Assembly (NCBI RefSeq): GCF_900167045.1
Contig: NZ_FUXJ01000028.1
Span: forward strand, 1-34,414
Length of the DNA: 34,414 bases
Direction: 5' to 3'
Origin: Legionella maceachernii
Lineage (GTDB): Bacteria > Pseudomonadota > Gammaproteobacteria > Legionellales > Legionellaceae
Shown: one piece after another, positions 17,715 through 27,017 of the stretch
Layout: the number at the start of each line of letters is the position of its first letter
Position numbering within the stretch: position 1 is the first letter of the stretch
Translations under genes and position numbers: made by a program
The notes under the pieces: generated by a model
What the model saw: only the letters and a program-made list of their open reading frames with translations
What the model was told of the DNA's origin: nothing
Databases searched by the model: none

Positions 17715-18233
17715 TTAAATTTTATTTGATTTATCAATGGATTCGGTTTCTTCCCTTGCTTGTTTTTGCGCCAAGCTTTCATCAATTAAACTGTTTCTAA
17801 TTGCTCTCATTAATGGGTATACCTGTTTCATCCACGAGGAATTGAGCAACCAGCCAGACAAACCGCCTGTTTGTTTTCCCATTTCTTTAATTGCTTCAGC
17901 ACCAAAATGAACTTCGCCTTGAGGCCCACTTACCACCATTCCTTTGTCTAAATCATAACCTTTATCTTTCAATTTTTTCACAAGCTCTGGATTCTCACGG
18001 GCATTAATTGCCTCTACATCCGGGCGCTTTAATTTTTTTACCGCCAAAGTGCATACCGGGCAGCTGCCATCATAAACAATACAGTTTCCTGGAAGGGATG
18101 CAGGATTGTTGATGGGTTCAGAGGATGGTTTCGTTGATAGGTAACGTGCGGGGGTAGTAAAAAGCCGGGAGTTGCTTGCTAATGGCCTTGCGCTTCTTAG
18201 CACGAGGGATATTCCGTTGATACGACTACGCAT
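17715..18233 (-). CDS. DCC-family (DUF393) thiol-disulfide oxidoreductase-like protein with presequence-like N-terminus
   Basis: A 172-residue protein. The C-terminal part is DUF393: the motif YDGSCPVC with Cys58 and Cys61 (a redox CxxC), then a thioredoxin-like region and FGAEAIKEMG. The first 38 residues, before the domain, hold six Arg and one Lys, no acidic residue, and many Ser/Leu/Thr (for example SRLFTTPARYLST). That composition matches a mitochondrial matrix presequence rather than a Sec signal, because there is no long hydrophobic core. Possible processing sites of the R-x-x type occur at RLF/T and RYL/S. AAGGAAATC precedes the chosen ATG; a longer frame starting 15 codons earlier is less likely. 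Targeting is an inference. Confidence 0.75.
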   Translation of the reverse strand: MRSRINGISLVLRSARPLASNSRLFTTPARYLSTKPSSEPINNPASLPGNCIVYDGSCPVCTLAVKKLKRPDVEAINARENPELVKKLKDKGYDLDKGMVVSGPQGEVHFGAEAIKEMGKQTGGLSGWLLNSSWMKQVYPLMRAIRNSLIDESLAQKQAREETESIDKSNKI

Positions 18234-18310
18234 AATTGATTTCCTTAAATAAACTAATCGCGCAAGTATTATACGCATTATTCAATCGTGTTGACAATTT
18301 TTTCTCCTTC

Positions 18311-18350
18311 TTTAGAAACGAGCTCACTTAAGTCTAAAGGGCTCGTTTCT
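18311..18350 (-). terminator. Terminator- or attenuator-like hairpin between the ankyrin gene and the DCC gene
   Basis: AGAAACGAGC (18314-18323) and GCTCGTTTCT (18341-18350) form a perfect 10-bp stem. An alternative stem TTTAGA/TCTAAA (18311-18316 with 18333-18338) would exclude it. No proper T-run follows on the minus strand, so termination is uncertain. Confidence 0.4.
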
Positions 18351-18361
18351 GATTCCTTATA

Positions 18362-21300
18362 TCAGCCCATCTTCCTTATTTTTGTTGGTGGCTCATCCAA
18401 GGTTGTTGACGTAGTGGCCTCTTGAGAATCTGAGAGGTTATTAGTACGGCTTTCTTCATCCACCTGCCTATGGCGACTATTGTTCTTATCTTGGGTAACG
18501 GGCTTAAAATGCCGAAATAAACTGGCTAAATAGAGTAAGCCTCTTTTTTCAAAGGGGGATAACGCTGTATTAGATCCTGAAGAACTCATGTCTACGAATT
18601 TCTTTTCGATATCGCTTCTATCCCCTTCCTCCCATTTCTTTTTCCCACTTGACCATAAATGAGATACTCGTTCGCTTGCTAAAAACGTTAACGAAGGAGG
18701 TGTCTTTCTCCCTTGGTCAGTGGTATTGCATGCACTGCGTTTTATTCGCGCTAAAGTCTCATACTGTAAAGCCGTAAAATAATTCGCGCCAACATGAAGT
18801 AGATGGCTAATCATTCCTATTTCGATTTTGGCCGGCCATAATCTTAGAGGGGGTAAATTTTGCGCCGGTTCTTCTAAAGTCGCCCCCATTAATCGGTTTT
18901 TTTCATACAGAATTTCAACCAACCTTACAAACGCATCGCAAAGCTTAATAAAGGTGGCCTCTCGCAAACAGGGACGGTAAATATGGCTCAAAATAAAAGC
19001 ACGCATCAAATAAAATAAGTGAATAAGATGCTCAGGATCGGTCACTTTATCTAAATCATCCTTATCTCTGATACCATCACGTTGATACATTTTCCAAATT
19101 GCCGATCTTTTACTACACTGGCTCCAATCCGAATTAAACGCTAAAATCGGAAATGCTGGGTGATTTTTTATAGTAAGCAAAGGGGTGATTTTCATATCCA
19201 TTAGAATGCCGTAATCAATCAGTAAGGCCTCTGCCTTTCCTCTCATCAGCTTTAATAATTCACCAAATAAATTGGGCCAAAGCACCATAAAAATGTTGAT
19301 ACTTTGAGAATTGGAAGTGCTCCGGGGAATTTCCTCTGCGAATTGCTGGATAAATTTTTCTAACGCGGGATAAGAAAAATATAATCGTGGCATTAAACGC
19401 TGAAGCTGCATTATGTCTTCCATTTTTTGTACATGTGTTACTGAACTTTCAAATAGGAGTGAGGGAAGCCTGGAATACATCATATTGTGCGCTACTATGC
19501 ATGAAAATTTCCAAGGCCCTATTAATTGCCTCATTTCTATTGGCATGTCCGACAACAATTGAATAAGAAACTTTAAAGCATACTGCTTATGCTGATTAGC
19601 CAGGTCGATAGATTTTTCGACCGTGTGCTCAATAATCAGAGCCACTAATTTTTCATTCTTACACCGTTGATTAATGAGAGCAAACCAACTCTTATAGTTT
19701 TGATGGGTTGTGAGGTTTGCTAAAATATTAATTGCCACCACTCCACTAAAACTTAATAAGAGTTCACAATGCTCCTGGTCAAGCAACTTAAGCGCTATTT
19801 GGTGTAAAAAATCAATTTTTTGAGCGTCCTTACAATCGATCAATGCGTGATCGATCATTTGGAGCAATACGAAGTCTTTTATGAATGGGGACACGGCAGC
19901 ACTATAATCATATAACCGTGTTAATCTTTCCGTACCGTCTTTTTCTAAATGCTCACCCGTATCGTTGAATACTGTAGAAAAATAATGCGTTAAAGAAGTA
20001 AAATTACAATCTGCTAATGTATCCTTAAATAAAATAAGAAGATCCGTTGGCTTGTTTTTTAAATACTCATTAAGCACTTTCACCAGGTGGGTAACTGATA
20101 ATTGACTTAAGTTTAGAATCAATATCCGTAATATGCTGAGCATTGATTGGTATTGAGGATTATTTGTTACGGATAATAAGCTAGGGTCTTTACTAATTAA
20201 TGTTAAAAATAGAGCCAAGAAGAAAACCAGCTTGCCCTCATTATTTTTAAACTTAGGTAATATAAAAACTAGAGCCTGTAGACTAAGCTCATTTTTTGTT
20301 GTTTGACTCTGTAAATCACGATTATATATCACCCTAAATTCCTGCAAACCTTGGATACTTTTATCCCCATAATTAGGTGTATTCTTTTCGGGTAAATCGG
20401 CAACTATCTCGAGGAAAAAATAATGATAAATTAGCCCAGGTGTCTGCTGGCGGAAAGGGAGAAAATTTAGCCCCATGGTTTTAGCTTGCTCTATCATCTC
20501 CGTTTCACAGTTGTGAAATAACTCCGCTACAGCAGTTCGACCGTTTAGCACAGCATTCGTGTAAGGCGTGTCGTTTGGCCCTCTCTTCCAATTAAAAACA
20601 TGCGCTTTTTTTGCTAATAAAAGACTTACTTCTTCTGTTTTTCCTAACTCACTTGCTAAATAAAGTGCGGTTCTTCCATCTCGGGAAAGGCCTGTAATAT
20701 CATCGTTCTCAGCATGCCATCTTAAAGCGTCTATATTGTGAAGAACAGCCATATGGATTGGTAGAAAGCCACTCTTTGAATACATCGTTAACATTTGCGG
20801 GTATTTTTCTTTAATCCTCTCAAGTAATTCAGTATCCCCCACGTGGGCAGCACAATGCGCTGCAGTGAATTGCAATGAACCACAGGGGGGAGGGGAAAGG
20901 GATACTCCTTCAATTTCTAACAACAAAGCAAGCACCTCTTTGCAACCATGGATTATCGCTAGATGTACAGGATAAAATCCTTGCTCATTGGGTTGCCTAA
21001 AGATTTCTTTTCCCTCTAGCTCAATTAATTGTTGCAGGGTAGCCGCAGAATTCCTCTTGCCCATGGCATAGTAATGGCTAAGTAAATTCCCTTCAGCATT
21101 TTTTTCTTTCCTTAAGAATTCATATTCCTTATTTTCAAGAAGGTGGTGAATAATTTTTTCTTTTGCGTAAACAAGTGCTGCTTGCAATAAATTTAATTCT
21201 TTCACAAGTTTTACTTCGATTAAATTGGGTGCTTGGGAGAGCAAGAACTTAAATAATGCTAAATCACCACCACGCATGGCGCTTTTCATTAATAAAGCCA

Positions 21301-21415
21301 TATCTAACGGCGGCTCCATCTCCTCTAGTTTTCTTCCTGCTAACTCCTGTTGAATCAATGCAATTTTTTCTTCATCCGTTTTTGTCGGATCTTGAATAAT
21401 GTCAATTATGCCCAT
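18362..21415 (-). CDS. Ankyrin-repeat protein, candidate Dot/Icm effector
   Basis: A 1017-residue protein with no signal peptide. Ankyrin units lie in about residues 55-330: NEQGFYPVHLAIIHGCKEVL, FTAAHCAAHVGDTELLERI, SGFLPIHMAVLHN, DGRTALYLASELGKTEEVSL and DTPYTNAVLNGRTAVAEL. The remainder is alpha-helical with no recognised domain. The last 40 residues are hydrophilic and rich in Ser/Thr/Glu/Asp, ending in a short basic stretch (PTKIRKMG) that could be a weak nuclear signal. Such polar, Glu-containing tails are common in Legionella type IV effectors, but secretion is inferred. TGGAG lies about 12 nt before the ATG. It lies between two other minus-strand accessory genes. Confidence 0.85.
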   Translation of the reverse strand: MGIIDIIQDPTKTDEEKIALIQQELAGRKLEEMEPPLDMALLMKSAMRGGDLALFKFLLSQAPNLIEVKLVKELNLLQAALVYAKEKIIHHLLENKEYEFLRKEKNAEGNLLSHYYAMGKRNSAATLQQLIELEGKEIFRQPNEQGFYPVHLAIIHGCKEVLALLLEIEGVSLSPPPCGSLQFTAAHCAAHVGDTELLERIKEKYPQMLTMYSKSGFLPIHMAVLHNIDALRWHAENDDITGLSRDGRTALYLASELGKTEEVSLLLAKKAHVFNWKRGPNDTPYTNAVLNGRTAVAELFHNCETEMIEQAKTMGLNFLPFRQQTPGLIYHYFFLEIVADLPEKNTPNYGDKSIQGLQEFRVIYNRDLQSQTTKNELSLQALVFILPKFKNNEGKLVFFLALFLTLISKDPSLLSVTNNPQYQSMLSILRILILNLSQLSVTHLVKVLNEYLKNKPTDLLILFKDTLADCNFTSLTHYFSTVFNDTGEHLEKDGTERLTRLYDYSAAVSPFIKDFVLLQMIDHALIDCKDAQKIDFLHQIALKLLDQEHCELLLSFSGVVAINILANLTTHQNYKSWFALINQRCKNEKLVALIIEHTVEKSIDLANQHKQYALKFLIQLLSDMPIEMRQLIGPWKFSCIVAHNMMYSRLPSLLFESSVTHVQKMEDIMQLQRLMPRLYFSYPALEKFIQQFAEEIPRSTSNSQSINIFMVLWPNLFGELLKLMRGKAEALLIDYGILMDMKITPLLTIKNHPAFPILAFNSDWSQCSKRSAIWKMYQRDGIRDKDDLDKVTDPEHLIHLFYLMRAFILSHIYRPCLREATFIKLCDAFVRLVEILYEKNRLMGATLEEPAQNLPPLRLWPAKIEIGMISHLLHVGANYFTALQYETLARIKRSACNTTDQGRKTPPSLTFLASERVSHLWSSGKKKWEEGDRSDIEKKFVDMSSSGSNTALSPFEKRGLLYLASLFRHFKPVTQDKNNSRHRQVDEESRTNNLSDSQEATTSTTLDEPPTKIRKMG

Positions 21416-21520
21416 GTTTTAACAACTCCATAGAACAAAAAATAGAGTAGTATACATTAAACCCGCATTTATTTATTCAAGAAACTTCCCAAGAGATTTT
21501 AAAGAAAGAAACTGTAGCTA

Positions 21521-23386
21521 TTAGTGAGCCAATTTTTTGCTAGATCCTAACGTTGCCTCATGCGCTTCTTTAGCCCATTTTAGGCATTCGTTCATTCTTT
21601 CTACTTCAGCAGGATCTTTCATCACCTCTTTAATAACTGTCGAATATTCTTCAGCATATTTTTTCAAATTTTCATAAGTGGGTGTTGCCGAGGTCACTAT
21701 TGACCATAAATTACGCACACTCGCATTCTCTTCCCAAATCGTGTAATTATCTTGAAAAGCCGCGGCCAAATTTTCAGCTAATACCCGTGCTGCTCGGCCA
21801 CAAAAATAATATTCGAGCGAATGAGAATCTTGATCGATAAACTGTCTAATTATTTTTTCGTTATCAAATTCACCGGTTTCAGAGATAAGGGTTACTCGAG
21901 GCCTTGGATCGGTACGGTTAAGTCCGGCTGCAGACATTAACATGCTAATTGGCACATCTTCTTCTGCTAGTTCGGCGTATTTAAACCTGCCTTTTTCATT
22001 TTGAGCAGTCATATCGGCTAGCAATTCCAAATCAGTAATTTCCCCTAAATGCCCTTCCTGAATTGCTCCTTGAATAAGGCTTTCACTCATAATTGGGGTA
22101 GCTAACTTTCCAACACTTAAACTTCGCCAAAACCCAACTTTAGGAATAAGGCTATCGTAAATAACACACTGTCTTTTTCCATCAGGCCCTGTTATTTCAA
22201 TTAAGGATTCATTAGCTGGCCAGGGTTTTGTACGTTTATGCAGCATTAGGTGCAATGGATTTCCTTCCTTATCCCGATGAATAGTCATTGTAGTCATGTC
22301 AAAGGGCGTCCCTGTCGCCAATAGACCATAGTGGACTAAACGCTGACCTAGGCCTTGATGAACAATAAGGGATTCAATGACCCCTTTCTCTGAATATAGC
22401 CTTTGTAAACCAGATAATGTTTCAGTGCCGCCCATTCCGAAGAGATGATTAACGCCACGAAGCATCCAGTGGCACAAGACATCAGCAGAAGCATTGGTTG
22501 CGGTAGAAATGGTTTGAAGAGTTGAACCATCCTGTCGTTCTGCAACACTGGATTTAGCATGACTGAGGAGGGCTGATCCAGGGGTATAGCAAGTGGTCGG
22601 ATGATATAATCCATCTGGACCTTTTTGCATACCACGATGAACTGTCGAATTCACAAAAGCTCTTGATGCCAGTGAGGCCGTTCTGTATTGCCCATCCGCA
22701 TTAACAACGAGGAGTAGATCTTTGTGCGCCGACACTCTTGGTCCATGCTTTTCTGTTTCTTCGCGCATTCCTCTATAACCCTCAACTGTAGTGGTGAATT
22801 TAGTCGCATCGGGATGAATTGCTTCCTCAAGGGTGCGAGAGAGTAATACATTAGTAGGATTGCCTCCAAAATACGGAGAGAAATTGTCTATGGTTATGCC
22901 TCCAACAATATGATCGGTTTCTGCAATCACTTCTTCTCGGGAGGATTTTTGCGCGCTGGTCAGCTTTCGCGATTCGCGAATTAGTTTTTCCAGATTAGGA
23001 TTGGTTGTACTGACTACTTCGGGCTTCTCCTGCTCAGGAATAACTAAAAATCCATTAAGTTCTAGCGCCTTTTCACTTAATTGCGCTTGATGTACAACCA
23101 TTGCCTTAGCAGGCGGCTTTTCGGGTTTGACTCGGGTAATGACCCTGTCGTCTTCGTGTGCCGCGGTAACAATTGTCCGCATTCCTATATTAAGCGTACC
23201 TGCAAATCGCCTTCGGCCCAGAAAGGTTTCTGGTTTATAACCTATAGTCGAGTATTCTCTTGCGGTGGGACGGGACGTTAGGTATATAGGGGCTTGTTTG
23301 ATCCCTTCAGGCACTTTTATTTTTGCCATAATCATTGATACAACTCGAGGAACTTGCTCTTTAATAAAAAATCCGCCTCGTCTCAT
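21521..23386 (-). CDS. Protein of unknown family, 621 residues
   Basis: I do not recognise a family. The N-terminal 75 residues are basic and Ser/Thr-rich (RPTAREYSTIGYKP, FLGRRRFAG) with few acidic residues. Residues about 155-620 look like one globular mixed alpha/beta domain with conserved-looking stretches such as FSPYFGGNPTNVLLS, YRTASLASRAFVNSTVHRG, TSATPTYENLKKYAEEY and HWMLRGVNHLFGMGG. No membrane segment is visible. The first ATG has a modest AGG 10 nt upstream; an ATG at codon 20 is an alternative. It has the same orientation as the ankyrin gene, with 105 bp between them. The context suggests an accessory, possibly host-directed role; this is inference. Confidence 0.8.
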   Translation of the reverse strand: MRRGGFFIKEQVPRVVSMIMAKIKVPEGIKQAPIYLTSRPTAREYSTIGYKPETFLGRRRFAGTLNIGMRTIVTAAHEDDRVITRVKPEKPPAKAMVVHQAQLSEKALELNGFLVIPEQEKPEVVSTTNPNLEKLIRESRKLTSAQKSSREEVIAETDHIVGGITIDNFSPYFGGNPTNVLLSRTLEEAIHPDATKFTTTVEGYRGMREETEKHGPRVSAHKDLLLVVNADGQYRTASLASRAFVNSTVHRGMQKGPDGLYHPTTCYTPGSALLSHAKSSVAERQDGSTLQTISTATNASADVLCHWMLRGVNHLFGMGGTETLSGLQRLYSEKGVIESLIVHQGLGQRLVHYGLLATGTPFDMTTMTIHRDKEGNPLHLMLHKRTKPWPANESLIEITGPDGKRQCVIYDSLIPKVGFWRSLSVGKLATPIMSESLIQGAIQEGHLGEITDLELLADMTAQNEKGRFKYAELAEEDVPISMLMSAAGLNRTDPRPRVTLISETGEFDNEKIIRQFIDQDSHSLEYYFCGRAARVLAENLAAAFQDNYTIWEENASVRNLWSIVTSATPTYENLKKYAEEYSTVIKEVMKDPAEVERMNECLKWAKEAHEATLGSSKKLAH

Positions 23387-23445
23387 GATTACAACCTATA
23401 CTAGCCGTCGAGCATAGGTTAATTATAGTGCATTTGGTTAATTTT

Positions 23446-24414
23446 TTATCCAGATGTTGCCTCATGGGGATATTCTAAGGGGATGCTGCAGAAAATTTGA
23501 TTTAAAAGAGGAATGGTCGTGGTGACCCAATCAGGATAATTGCAAACCACAAAATTTTTGCCTGCCTCACGAAAACCCATTTCATACAGCAGCTTTGCAA
23601 AACTAGTTTCTATTGTTACCAATGTATTCAGTTCAATGTGTTGAAAACCGTTTTCTGCCAAGGTGTTGACTAGACCTTTTAAAATGGCCTGAGCAATATT
23701 CGTATCCATTGCATAAAGTGGGGAAATTCGATAGCTTTGCTGGTTTGATTGATAGCCACAGCATGTGGCTATGCCATAACCTTGCAATCTGTCTTGAGAA
23801 TAATAACCGATAGCAATGGCGTCCGGCCGCTTTATCCATTGCTGAATAAATTCTCGAAAGCCTTTTCCAGCAGTCCCAACAAATTGCCGATTAGTATAAG
23901 CATTAATGTCCTCTTTTGCTGAACCATGTAGTATTCTTAAAGTACCTTCTGTCCATAAAGGCTGGGTTGAGCCCACAGCCAATTGATCCATTTTTTTAGA
24001 CTCTAAAATCAGACAACGATTAGTTAATGGTGTTTGCTTAAATCCTTGCTTTGCATAATAGTCGACTGCTCGAGGAACGGAATGGAAACAAACAAACGCA
24101 TGTTCAGGTAACTTTTCTGTGATTGCCTTCTGCCATAAAAATGAACCCACTTTTTGACCGCGATATTGCTCTCTGACCAAGAAAAACCCTGCCGAATAAA
24201 GGGGCTTATTTCGTATTAAACTTGAACTGGCATGAAGAATGACGCAACCGGCTAATCGATGGTTAATTTTCACAACACAGATTTGATTTTGAGGACAATT
24301 AAAATAAAACTCAACATCTTCAGCACTGTATGACCACCCTTCCTTGCATGCTTCCTCCTGCATCAAAAGGCCCAATTCTTCCTTTTGAATAGGACAAATT
24401 TCCAAATTCACCAT
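23446..24414 (-). CDS. Two-domain GNAT acetyltransferase
   Basis: A 322-residue protein. The N-terminal half is a GNAT domain with the acetyl-CoA loop VREQYRGQKVGSFLW and the following ARN-type helix, then VDYYAKQGFKQTP. The C-terminal half (from about residue 155) resembles a second, degenerate GNAT domain of the kind found in YitH-like proteins: AIAIGYYSQDRLQGYGI followed by IAQAILKGLVNTLAENGF and LLYEMGFREAGKNFVV. The substrate cannot be predicted. GGAG sits only 2 nt before the ATG; the GTG at codon 2 would have better spacing. It lies downstream of the LuxR gene, separated from it by a strong terminator. Confidence 0.83.
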   Translation of the reverse strand: MVNLEICPIQKEELGLLMQEEACKEGWSYSAEDVEFYFNCPQNQICVVKINHRLAGCVILHASSSLIRNKPLYSAGFFLVREQYRGQKVGSFLWQKAITEKLPEHAFVCFHSVPRAVDYYAKQGFKQTPLTNRCLILESKKMDQLAVGSTQPLWTEGTLRILHGSAKEDINAYTNRQFVGTAGKGFREFIQQWIKRPDAIAIGYYSQDRLQGYGIATCCGYQSNQQSYRISPLYAMDTNIAQAILKGLVNTLAENGFQHIELNTLVTIETSFAKLLYEMGFREAGKNFVVCNYPDWVTTTIPLLNQIFCSIPLEYPHEATSG

Positions 24415-24463
24415 TACTCCAATACGTTTGCTCTGAACGAATAATAGCCCAATAAGGTAAAAT

Positions 24464-24489
24464 AAAGTACCGTATTAATACGGTACTTT
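24464..24489 (-). terminator. Bidirectional-looking intrinsic terminator after the LuxR gene
   Basis: A perfect 26-bp palindrome (arms AAAGTACCGTATT and AATACGGTACTTT) directly adjoins the LuxR stop codon. On the minus strand the second arm leads into ACTTTATTTTACC; on the plus strand into TTTTTAAAC. It should end the LuxR transcript before the GNAT gene. Confidence 0.75.
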
Positions 24490-25299
24490 TTAAACTAATT
24501 CTTTTATTTTAAGCACTAAATCGATTTTATTTGTTGCATGTAATTTTGATTTGAGTAATTCAACTCGAGACTCCACTGTGCGATAGGATTGACCAAGATA
24601 AGCTGCTATTTCTTTAGCCGTTTTCCCTTGTAAAAGTAATTGGGCATACTCCATTTCTCGGGCAGTTAATTTAGATCTAGTTTGTGAAACTTCATTCATA
24701 AAGAGTTGCCGCTGTTCATTAAACTGGGTATTAAGTGAAGGCCAGTTTTTTACTTCCATGCTTTTTGAGATCTTTGATTGAAACCGCTGATTCGGGGTGT
24801 AAATTTTAGTCAAAGACTTAGATTGACTTACCTTATTCTGAAAAAAAAGGATAAATCGGTCGAGTAGATCTAAATTATTCACATAAAACTGATTCATTTC
24901 TGGGGCAATCAAGTGTGTACCAAAATGGTAAAATTCGCTAAAACCAATTCCCTGCCTCAGAATGGTAAAGACATGCCTAAAATTAAAATCAGCAGCATCT
25001 TTCATCATCATTGCCGTTTTACCCCGGCAATCGATAAAATCCCAAACGACATATTGCCCTAAGTCCGACTTTTCAAACTTAAGCTGCACACAGGGGTCTG
25101 CTTGATGGTAATTTTTCTTAAAATAATTACCAACAAAACTAGCCTTGTTACAGACAAGAGCAAAGTGGTTATCCTCATACGTTCGAATGTGAGAAAATGT
25201 TGTGATATTTAGTCTCGCTAACGGCCTACATAAATCCGTTATTTCTTCAGCATTGCATTCAATGGGATGATGCTTTAATTTTATTTCAATTTCACTCAT
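24490..25299 (-). CDS. LuxR-family transcriptional regulator (LpnR-like)
   Basis: A 269-residue regulator. The C-terminal LuxR/GerE helix-turn-helix (about 205-265) reads LTAREMEYAQLLLQGKTAKE, then IAAYLGQSYRTVESRVELLK, with the usual turn and recognition helix. The N-terminal 180 residues are a sensory-type domain with many aromatics, resembling the LpnR regulators of Legionella that influence flagellation and intracellular growth. They do not show the autoinducer-binding Trp/Tyr/Asp pattern of true quorum-sensing LuxR well enough to claim a ligand. No receiver-domain phosphorylation motif is visible. The gene appears monocistronic because a strong hairpin follows its stop. Confidence 0.87.
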   Translation of the reverse strand: MSEIEIKLKHHPIECNAEEITDLCRPLARLNITTFSHIRTYEDNHFALVCNKASFVGNYFKKNYHQADPCVQLKFEKSDLGQYVVWDFIDCRGKTAMMMKDAADFNFRHVFTILRQGIGFSEFYHFGTHLIAPEMNQFYVNNLDLLDRFILFFQNKVSQSKSLTKIYTPNQRFQSKISKSMEVKNWPSLNTQFNEQRQLFMNEVSQTRSKLTAREMEYAQLLLQGKTAKEIAAYLGQSYRTVESRVELLKSKLHATNKIDLVLKIKELV

Positions 25300-25407
25300 A
25301 GAATTTAAGCGTTTATTGCACTAAAAAGTCATAGGTCCTACAGCACCAGGCTGTCCCTACTACATTAGGGATGATTATGTCGTGGTTATTGCCTGTGACT
25401 AGCGTTT

Positions 25408-26685
25408 CTAATTTGCCATTCCCTCAGCCTGTAACTGTCCTTGTACTGGCAAGCCCGCTTCGCCTTCTTGATTGACTTTTTCATTAACTACTTTGGCCAC
25501 ACAAGAATCAGACCACACGTTCAAAGCAGTCTCAAGCATATCGATCAAACTATAGAACGGTAAAATAATTCCCATCAATGTAATAGGAACATTCATGCTT
25601 GCCAATAAACTGGCACTTAAGAAGAAACAGCCCATTGGCACACCAGCGTTACCAATTGCTGCAATGGTTGCAATGATTACCCACAATCCCATCATCGGTA
25701 AAGAAATTTCGATACCATGATTTTGCATGAGGTAGATGACTGTGGTAAAAATAAAAGCGGCACAACCATTCATATTTAGACTTGTGCACAGCGGCAACAC
25801 AAAACGGCTTATCTCCGGTTTGACTTTCAGGTTTTTCTCTGCCGTTTCCATTGTCACTGGCAAAGTACCTACCGAAGATTTTGAAAAGAAAGCAACAGAT
25901 AAAGCAGGTAACATCCCTTTGAAAGCAACAAAGGGCTTTATCCCTTGTGATTTCAACCATAAAGGTAAAATGACTAAGCCTTGAATCAGATTTGCAAGAA
26001 CGATAATTAGCAAATATTCACCAATCCCCTTAATCGCCATGCCTTCACGTAATTGCACAACGGTGGAGGTGATAAAGCCATAAAGCCCTAGCGGGATGAC
26101 CGCAATGACCCAATTCGTTACCACCATAAATAGGCCATGTGCACCGCGAAAAAATTGAGTGATGGTTTGTCTTGCTTCTGCTTCGGGAATAAAACGAATT
26201 GCGACCCCCACGACGATACCAATGAGCAAAACGCCCATAACTTGATGTTGGATAAAGGGCTCCAAAATGGTAGACGGAATGAGATTGGCAATGTGCTGCA
26301 AGTAACTTAACTGTGCTGTTTGCGGCCCAATGGCTCCCTGTTTAATAACCCCCATCATCCCTGGGTGAATGAGAAGATATAATAAACAACTAATTGCTGC
26401 CGCCACTAAGGTAGTCCCTAAGGTGTAACTCATCGCGCGCCGCCAAACTGTGCGCATAACACCATCGGCACGATAATTAGACAGGGTGACGATGATAGAC
26501 AATGCAATGATGGGTAAACTGATGCATTTAAAAATCTTGATGAAAATATCCGATATCAACAAACCGAAACTTTTTAAGAAAGCGATATCAGAGTAACCAC
26601 TGATCACCCCAAGAAAAATCATTGCCGCATATAAAGCAGGAGTACTGAACCAGCGTTTTTTAAGAGGGGTATGTTGAGCGCACAT
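25408..26685 (-). CDS. Dicarboxylate/amino acid:cation symporter (DAACS family)
   Basis: A 425-residue inner-membrane transporter of the GltP/SstT/DctA fold, with about eight hydrophobic segments and two re-entrant loops. Signature motifs are SKSSVGTLPVTMETAEKN (first hairpin, normally SSSAATLP), NMNGCAAF (normally NMDGTA) and DMLETALNVWSDSCVA (substrate- and cation-binding helix 8). Both deviating motifs leave the substrate open; a neutral amino acid or dicarboxylate is likely. AAGG lies 11 nt before the ATG. The gene is flanked by long intergenic DNA and seems to be a single-gene unit. Confidence 0.9.
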   Translation of the reverse strand: MCAQHTPLKKRWFSTPALYAAMIFLGVISGYSDIAFLKSFGLLISDIFIKIFKCISLPIIALSIIVTLSNYRADGVMRTVWRRAMSYTLGTTLVAAAISCLLYLLIHPGMMGVIKQGAIGPQTAQLSYLQHIANLIPSTILEPFIQHQVMGVLLIGIVVGVAIRFIPEAEARQTITQFFRGAHGLFMVVTNWVIAVIPLGLYGFITSTVVQLREGMAIKGIGEYLLIIVLANLIQGLVILPLWLKSQGIKPFVAFKGMLPALSVAFFSKSSVGTLPVTMETAEKNLKVKPEISRFVLPLCTSLNMNGCAAFIFTTVIYLMQNHGIEISLPMMGLWVIIATIAAIGNAGVPMGCFFLSASLLASMNVPITLMGIILPFYSLIDMLETALNVWSDSCVAKVVNEKVNQEGEAGLPVQGQLQAEGMAN

Positions 26686-27017
26686 AGCAAGAATACCTTG
26701 TAAAATGAGTTAGACTTATTCAGAAAATGCAAGGGATAATTAGCAACAACACAGAGAAGAAGAAAAGTGCGCTACGCGAGAAGGTATGTCAGTGTGAAGC
26801 AAGTCTAAGTCTTTCATAATCGCCGTTAGTTCAATTTTTATACATTGAGAGCATATTTTAACACATTTTGCGCCCACGTCAATCCTCTATTAATACGCAT
26901 GGTCCACGTTTTCCTACGTCCTGTGGCTTATCTCAGGACATAGAGAAAAGATAGGCATGGCATCCACAATACCATAGGTCGTTCCGAAACTGAAATATCT
27001 TTCAGGCGAAGAAATTG
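26686..27017. other. 332-bp intergenic region upstream of the symporter gene
   Basis: No gene is supported here. It should hold the symporter promoter. A possible minus-strand -10 (TATAAA, reverse complement of 26837-26842) has no clear -35. A 6-bp inverted repeat GTCCTG/CAGGAC (26918-26939) lies beyond the 3' end of the GH3 gene's neighbour spacing and has no T-run. No known riboswitch was recognised. Confidence 0.4.
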
